Of a stretch of 64,000 nt of DNA, positions 61,393-64,000 are shown in pieces. Origin of the DNA: Planctomycetota bacterium (lineage in GTDB: Bacteria; Planctomycetota; J058; JAJDCP01); assembly GCA_029260765.1 (NCBI GenBank), contig JAJDCP010000131.1:59065-123064 (forward strand). The letters run 5' to 3'. Every line of letters begins with the position of its first letter. The stretch's first letter is position 1. The notes beneath the pieces are model-generated. The model was not told the DNA's origin. It saw only the letters and a list, made by a program, of their open reading frames with translations, and ran no database searches. The position numbers were made by a program, and so were the translations under genes.

Positions 61393-62944
61393 AAAACAGA
61401 CAACCCCACAGCGCCGCCGAAGCAGAACACCGATCCTGCTCGCGGCGCTTCTTTTCGGACTCGCCGGCGTGTTCTACGCTGATGGCCTGTCCGAAGACGA
61501 GAACCCCTTCAGCCTGCTCTTCCATATCGGCAATGAGTCGTTTGGTGAGCAGCGCAAGCAGATCGCCCTCAGCCAGATCGACCAGCTCAACGACGTGCTG
61601 GGCAGCCTGTTCCACCAGCTGACGCTCGAGGAACACACGGCGCCCCGATTGAGCGAGATGCGCCAGCGCTTGCAGAACTTCGACATCGCCGGCTTCTACG
61701 ACACGATGCCTGATCGCGACGCGGAGAAACGGGCGCTGTGGCGCGGGGGCGTGCTCGATGAGCAATACCTGATCTCCCTCGAAGATGTGGCCACGACCTA
61801 TCCCTGGGACCAGCGGCCGGCCAAGCTCGGCGACCTGTTCCTCGACCTCGAGGTCTCGGCCCCTCTCGACCCCGACGGGCCTCAATACGGCATCGAGGGA
61901 CGGTCTCAGGTACTGTTGGGCGGCATCGCACCGGATGAGCTGGCGCAGGCCATGGAAGACTTCATCGGCCGTGTCGGGCAGCGCTACGACTACGTGGCCG
62001 AGGCCGGCTCGATGGAAGAGATCCGGAAACGCTTCCTGAACCTGCGCAAAGAAGACACCCGGCTGGTCCACGTGATCAAAGAGGGGATGCCGCAAGTCTA
62101 CGACCGGATCTGGCGCTATTTCGAGCTGCGCGATGTGCTCAACCACGTCACCCAGGAAGGCCAGCCGGCCGCGATGATCAACCTCGACTTCCACTTCGAT
62201 ACCGCGAAGATCAAGGTCGACTATCCCGCGCTGGGCAACTACCTCGAAGACCTCACGGTGCTCGGTTCGCTCGATGCCATCCTGCGAGACCTCGATGGAA
62301 ACCGGCTCGCGCGCATGCAGTTCGACGCCGGCGAGCTGCGCGGGACCGCCCAGTGTGTGCTGCGTGACGGGGCCCTGGTGCCGTGCGACGAGCAGTGGGT
62401 CGCGGTCGGCAAAGACCCGATCCGGTTCACTAGCCTGCGCTCGTTCTCGGGAGTCTGGGAGGTCGACGCGCTGGTCAACTTCTCCGGCCTGGTCTTCGAG
62501 ATCGGTGATATTCAGCTGTACACACGCTACCGGCGACGCAAGGGAAAGATCTCCGTCGACACGCTCTTTCAAGAGAAGCCGAAGATCGCCGAAGTCAGCG
62601 GAGCCGCCTACGGCTTCGTGCCGTCCTGGTTGATCGACGTCGTGATTCCCGGCAACCTGCAGGAGATGATCGACGGATTCATCAACGCGGCGGCTGAGGG
62701 TAAGGACGGGGATGGCACACAGGTACAGGTGTCGTTCGCGCCGATCGACGGCGACCAGAACGAAGTCGGTGTGCACTTCGCCACAGCCATCCTGCATTCG
62801 GGCTTTCTCGCCACAGTGTCGGAGATCTTCGGCGACATGGTCGTGCCCACAGATGAAGAGCGCGCCTCGCTCTGGAGCTTCGCCTCCGACGCCTTCGACG
62901 CCTTCAGCGACGACTATCAGAGCTTCCGCCAGCAGTATCCGTAG
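61385..62944 (+). CDS. Membrane-anchored protein of unknown function, coupled to pilC
   Basis: A 519-residue protein. A basic N-terminus and one membrane helix (TPILLAALLFGLAGVFYADG) are followed by a large acidic outside or inner domain of about 470 residues. The GTG at 61385 overlaps the pilC stop, giving coupling (a TTG at 61382 is also possible). Repeated strand patterns (DLFLDLEVSAPLDPDGPQYG, AMINLDFHFDTAKIKVDYP, INFSGLVFEIGDIQLYTRY) suggest beta domains; none matches PilM-PilQ or minor pilins. Conserved position after pilC suggests a periplasmic or platform-associated subunit of this pilus machine. Not recognised otherwise. Confidence 0.7.
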   Translation: MPEKQTTPQRRRSRTPILLAALLFGLAGVFYADGLSEDENPFSLLFHIGNESFGEQRKQIALSQIDQLNDVLGSLFHQLTLEEHTAPRLSEMRQRLQNFDIAGFYDTMPDRDAEKRALWRGGVLDEQYLISLEDVATTYPWDQRPAKLGDLFLDLEVSAPLDPDGPQYGIEGRSQVLLGGIAPDELAQAMEDFIGRVGQRYDYVAEAGSMEEIRKRFLNLRKEDTRLVHVIKEGMPQVYDRIWRYFELRDVLNHVTQEGQPAAMINLDFHFDTAKIKVDYPALGNYLEDLTVLGSLDAILRDLDGNRLARMQFDAGELRGTAQCVLRDGALVPCDEQWVAVGKDPIRFTSLRSFSGVWEVDALVNFSGLVFEIGDIQLYTRYRRRKGKISVDTLFQEKPKIAEVSGAAYGFVPSWLIDVVIPGNLQEMIDGFINAAAEGKDGDGTQVQVSFAPIDGDQNEVGVHFATAILHSGFLATVSEIFGDMVVPTDEERASLWSFASDAFDAFSDDYQSFRQQYP

Positions 62945-62998
62945 CAGGTTTTCGGACCTGTCTGCAGCGCAGGGTGTCGCCGCGCGCTTCCACACCCA

Positions 62999-64000
62999 TC
63001 AGAGATCTCCATCCAGGCAACGCCACTCCTCAGCCTCGAGCAGCACCCCTTCTGCCCCGTCCTGGGGTCCTCCAGTTACGCTGAGATCGATGCCCTTCGA
63101 GCGGTCCCAGGGATCGGTAGGGTCGCCGTCGAGCCTGTGCAGCTCGACCTCTGCGGTGTAGGCGTCGGGAAGCAGGTGCCGCGCCGGCAGCCAGACCTCG
63201 ACGGCGCGCTCTCCACGCAACTCTCCGAGATCCTGGCCATCGTGGATGTTGTCCACACGCAGCGCCACAACACCGTCGATGCGTCGTAGCAAGACGCACA
63301 AGCGCAGCGGCCCGCGCGGCTGCCGGCTCTGCACGCACACGCGCAATCCGATACGCGCCCCATACCGGAACTGGCGGGCCATGGCACCCTGGCCATCGAC
63401 CAGCTCGACTGCGCGCAGGCCCGGGTCGGCATCCGTACTGGTCTCCCTCTCTCCGAGTTGGCGACGCAGGACTTCCTGGTAGGCAACGATAGCTCCGGCG
63501 CTATCACCGCCAAAGTGCAATCGGCCCCGCTCGAGCAGCAGCGTTCGGGTGCAGAATTGCCGGATCACCGACATGCTGTGCGAGACCAGCACGATCGTCG
63601 TGCCTTGCTTGCGCAGAGCCCGCAAATGGTCATGACACTTGCGCTGAAAGTTGATGTCTCCTACCGCAAGGACCTCGTCGACGACCAGAATGCGGGGCTC
63701 GAGATGGGCCGCCACCGAAAAGGCCAGGCGGACGTACATGCCCGAAGAGTAGCGTTTCACAGGCGTGTCGATGAAATCCTCGACCTCGGCGAAAGCGACG
63801 ATGCGATCGAACTTGTCGTGGATCTCGGCGCGCGTCATGCCATGGATCGCGGCGTTCAGATAGACGTTGTCCCGCCCCGTCAACTCGCGATGGAAGCCGG
63901 TCCCGACTTCAAGCAGGCTGGCGAGCCGACCCCGCAGCTGCACGGTCCCCGATGTGGGACCGGTCACCTGGGACAAGATCTTCAGCAGCGTCGATTTGCC
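62999..64000 (-). CDS. ABC-2 polysaccharide export ATPase (Wzt/TagH type), N-terminus outside window
   Basis: The frame enters from the right edge at the end of Walker A (GKSTLLKILSQVTGP) and has SSGMYVRLAFSVAAHL as signature, Walker B ILVVDEVLAVGD and H-loop LVSHS. The Q-loop region ASLLEVGTGFHRELTGRDNV and the LAVGDINFQRKC motif are typical of O-antigen or teichoic acid exporters (Wzt, TagH, KpsT-like). After the ATPase (to about residue 195 of the visible part) there is a C-terminal extension of about 130 residues forming a beta-sandwich, as in Wzt, where it binds the terminal cap of the polysaccharide. The partner permease is probably beyond the edge. Confidence 0.93.
   Translation of the reverse strand, partial: GKSTLLKILSQVTGPTSGTVQLRGRLASLLEVGTGFHRELTGRDNVYLNAAIHGMTRAEIHDKFDRIVAFAEVEDFIDTPVKRYSSGMYVRLAFSVAAHLEPRILVVDEVLAVGDINFQRKCHDHLRALRKQGTTIVLVSHSMSVIRQFCTRTLLLERGRLHFGGDSAGAIVAYQEVLRRQLGERETSTDADPGLRAVELVDGQGAMARQFRYGARIGLRVCVQSRQPRGPLRLCVLLRRIDGVVALRVDNIHDGQDLGELRGERAVEVWLPARHLLPDAYTAEVELHRLDGDPTDPWDRSKGIDLSVTGGPQDGAEGVLLEAEEWRCLDGDL

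Noticed and set aside
62945..62962. Hairpin CAGGT-TTTCGG-ACCTG between convergent genes
   Set aside because: Only a 5-base stem and no T-run; too weak to call a terminator.

Overview
The window is a GC-rich bacterial chromosome segment packed with short-gap and overlapping genes on both strands. I saw no rRNA, tRNA, CRISPR array, transposase or phage gene. The best taxonomic hint is a prepilin with an H-X9-DG-type C-terminal block, together with large Ser/Thr kinases, an FHA-pseudokinase, a TMTC-like TPR glycosyltransferase and Rnf genes. This suggests Planctomycetota or a related PVC lineage. That is an inference from gene style, not a phylogeny. Layout: 1-5.8 kb holds a phospholipase D-like gene end, a lipoprotein, a hybrid histidine kinase, an SGNH hydrolase, and a response regulator next to a 5'-truncated kinase across a shared region with 11-bp-phased operator repeats. 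5.8-11 kb is a coupled minus-strand set: a 1141-residue protein of unknown function, then cbiM, a NikL-like gene and cbiQ for cobalt/nickel uptake, with no ATPase gene beside them. 11-17.3 kb carries a tandem universal stress protein, a GNAT, a YkgJ-type cysteine-cluster protein, a TatT-like lipoprotein, an arylamine N-acetyltransferase and a Cof-type HAD phosphatase. 17.3-22.9 kb is a MacAB/Lol-type export operon: small Cys-rich protein, HlyD adaptor, ATPase, two FtsX permeases and an OB-fold-like lipoprotein. 23-32.4 kb holds a secreted polysaccharide-lyase-like protein with an Asn/Gly repeat linker and a sorting tail, a TMTC-like membrane glycosyltransferase, a repeat-rich secreted protein, a 52-residue small protein and an FHA-pseudokinase. 

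The region 36.4 to 32.4 kb looks like one transcription unit, running from a consensus sigma70-type promoter to a strong terminator: rnfE, rnfA, two unknown genes and a beta-propeller lipid- or envelope-facing protein. The plus strand from 36.8 to 42.9 kb carries an H-X9-DG prepilin, a PEGA-PDZ-S41 protease, a small helical protein, an aminoacyl-tRNA-protein transferase of the N-degron pathway, and an unknown 197-residue protein; one secreted unknown lies opposite. 

The minus strand from 54.7 to 43.0 kb carries a receptor Ser/Thr kinase overlapping a TPR lipoprotein, a 1481-residue protein with an unfamiliar repeated module, and a histidine kinase/response regulator pair. 55.5-62.9 kb is a type IV pilus/type II secretion motor operon (pilB, pilT, second pilB, pilC, unknown protein). 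The window ends inside a Wzt/TagH-type polysaccharide export ATPase. 

The most novel material is the repeat module of the 1481-residue protein and its kinase/lipoprotein neighbours, the unknown protein coupled to cbiM, the rnfEA unit with its unknown partners, and two genes that seem to start at non-standard codons (ATC and CTG) despite good context.
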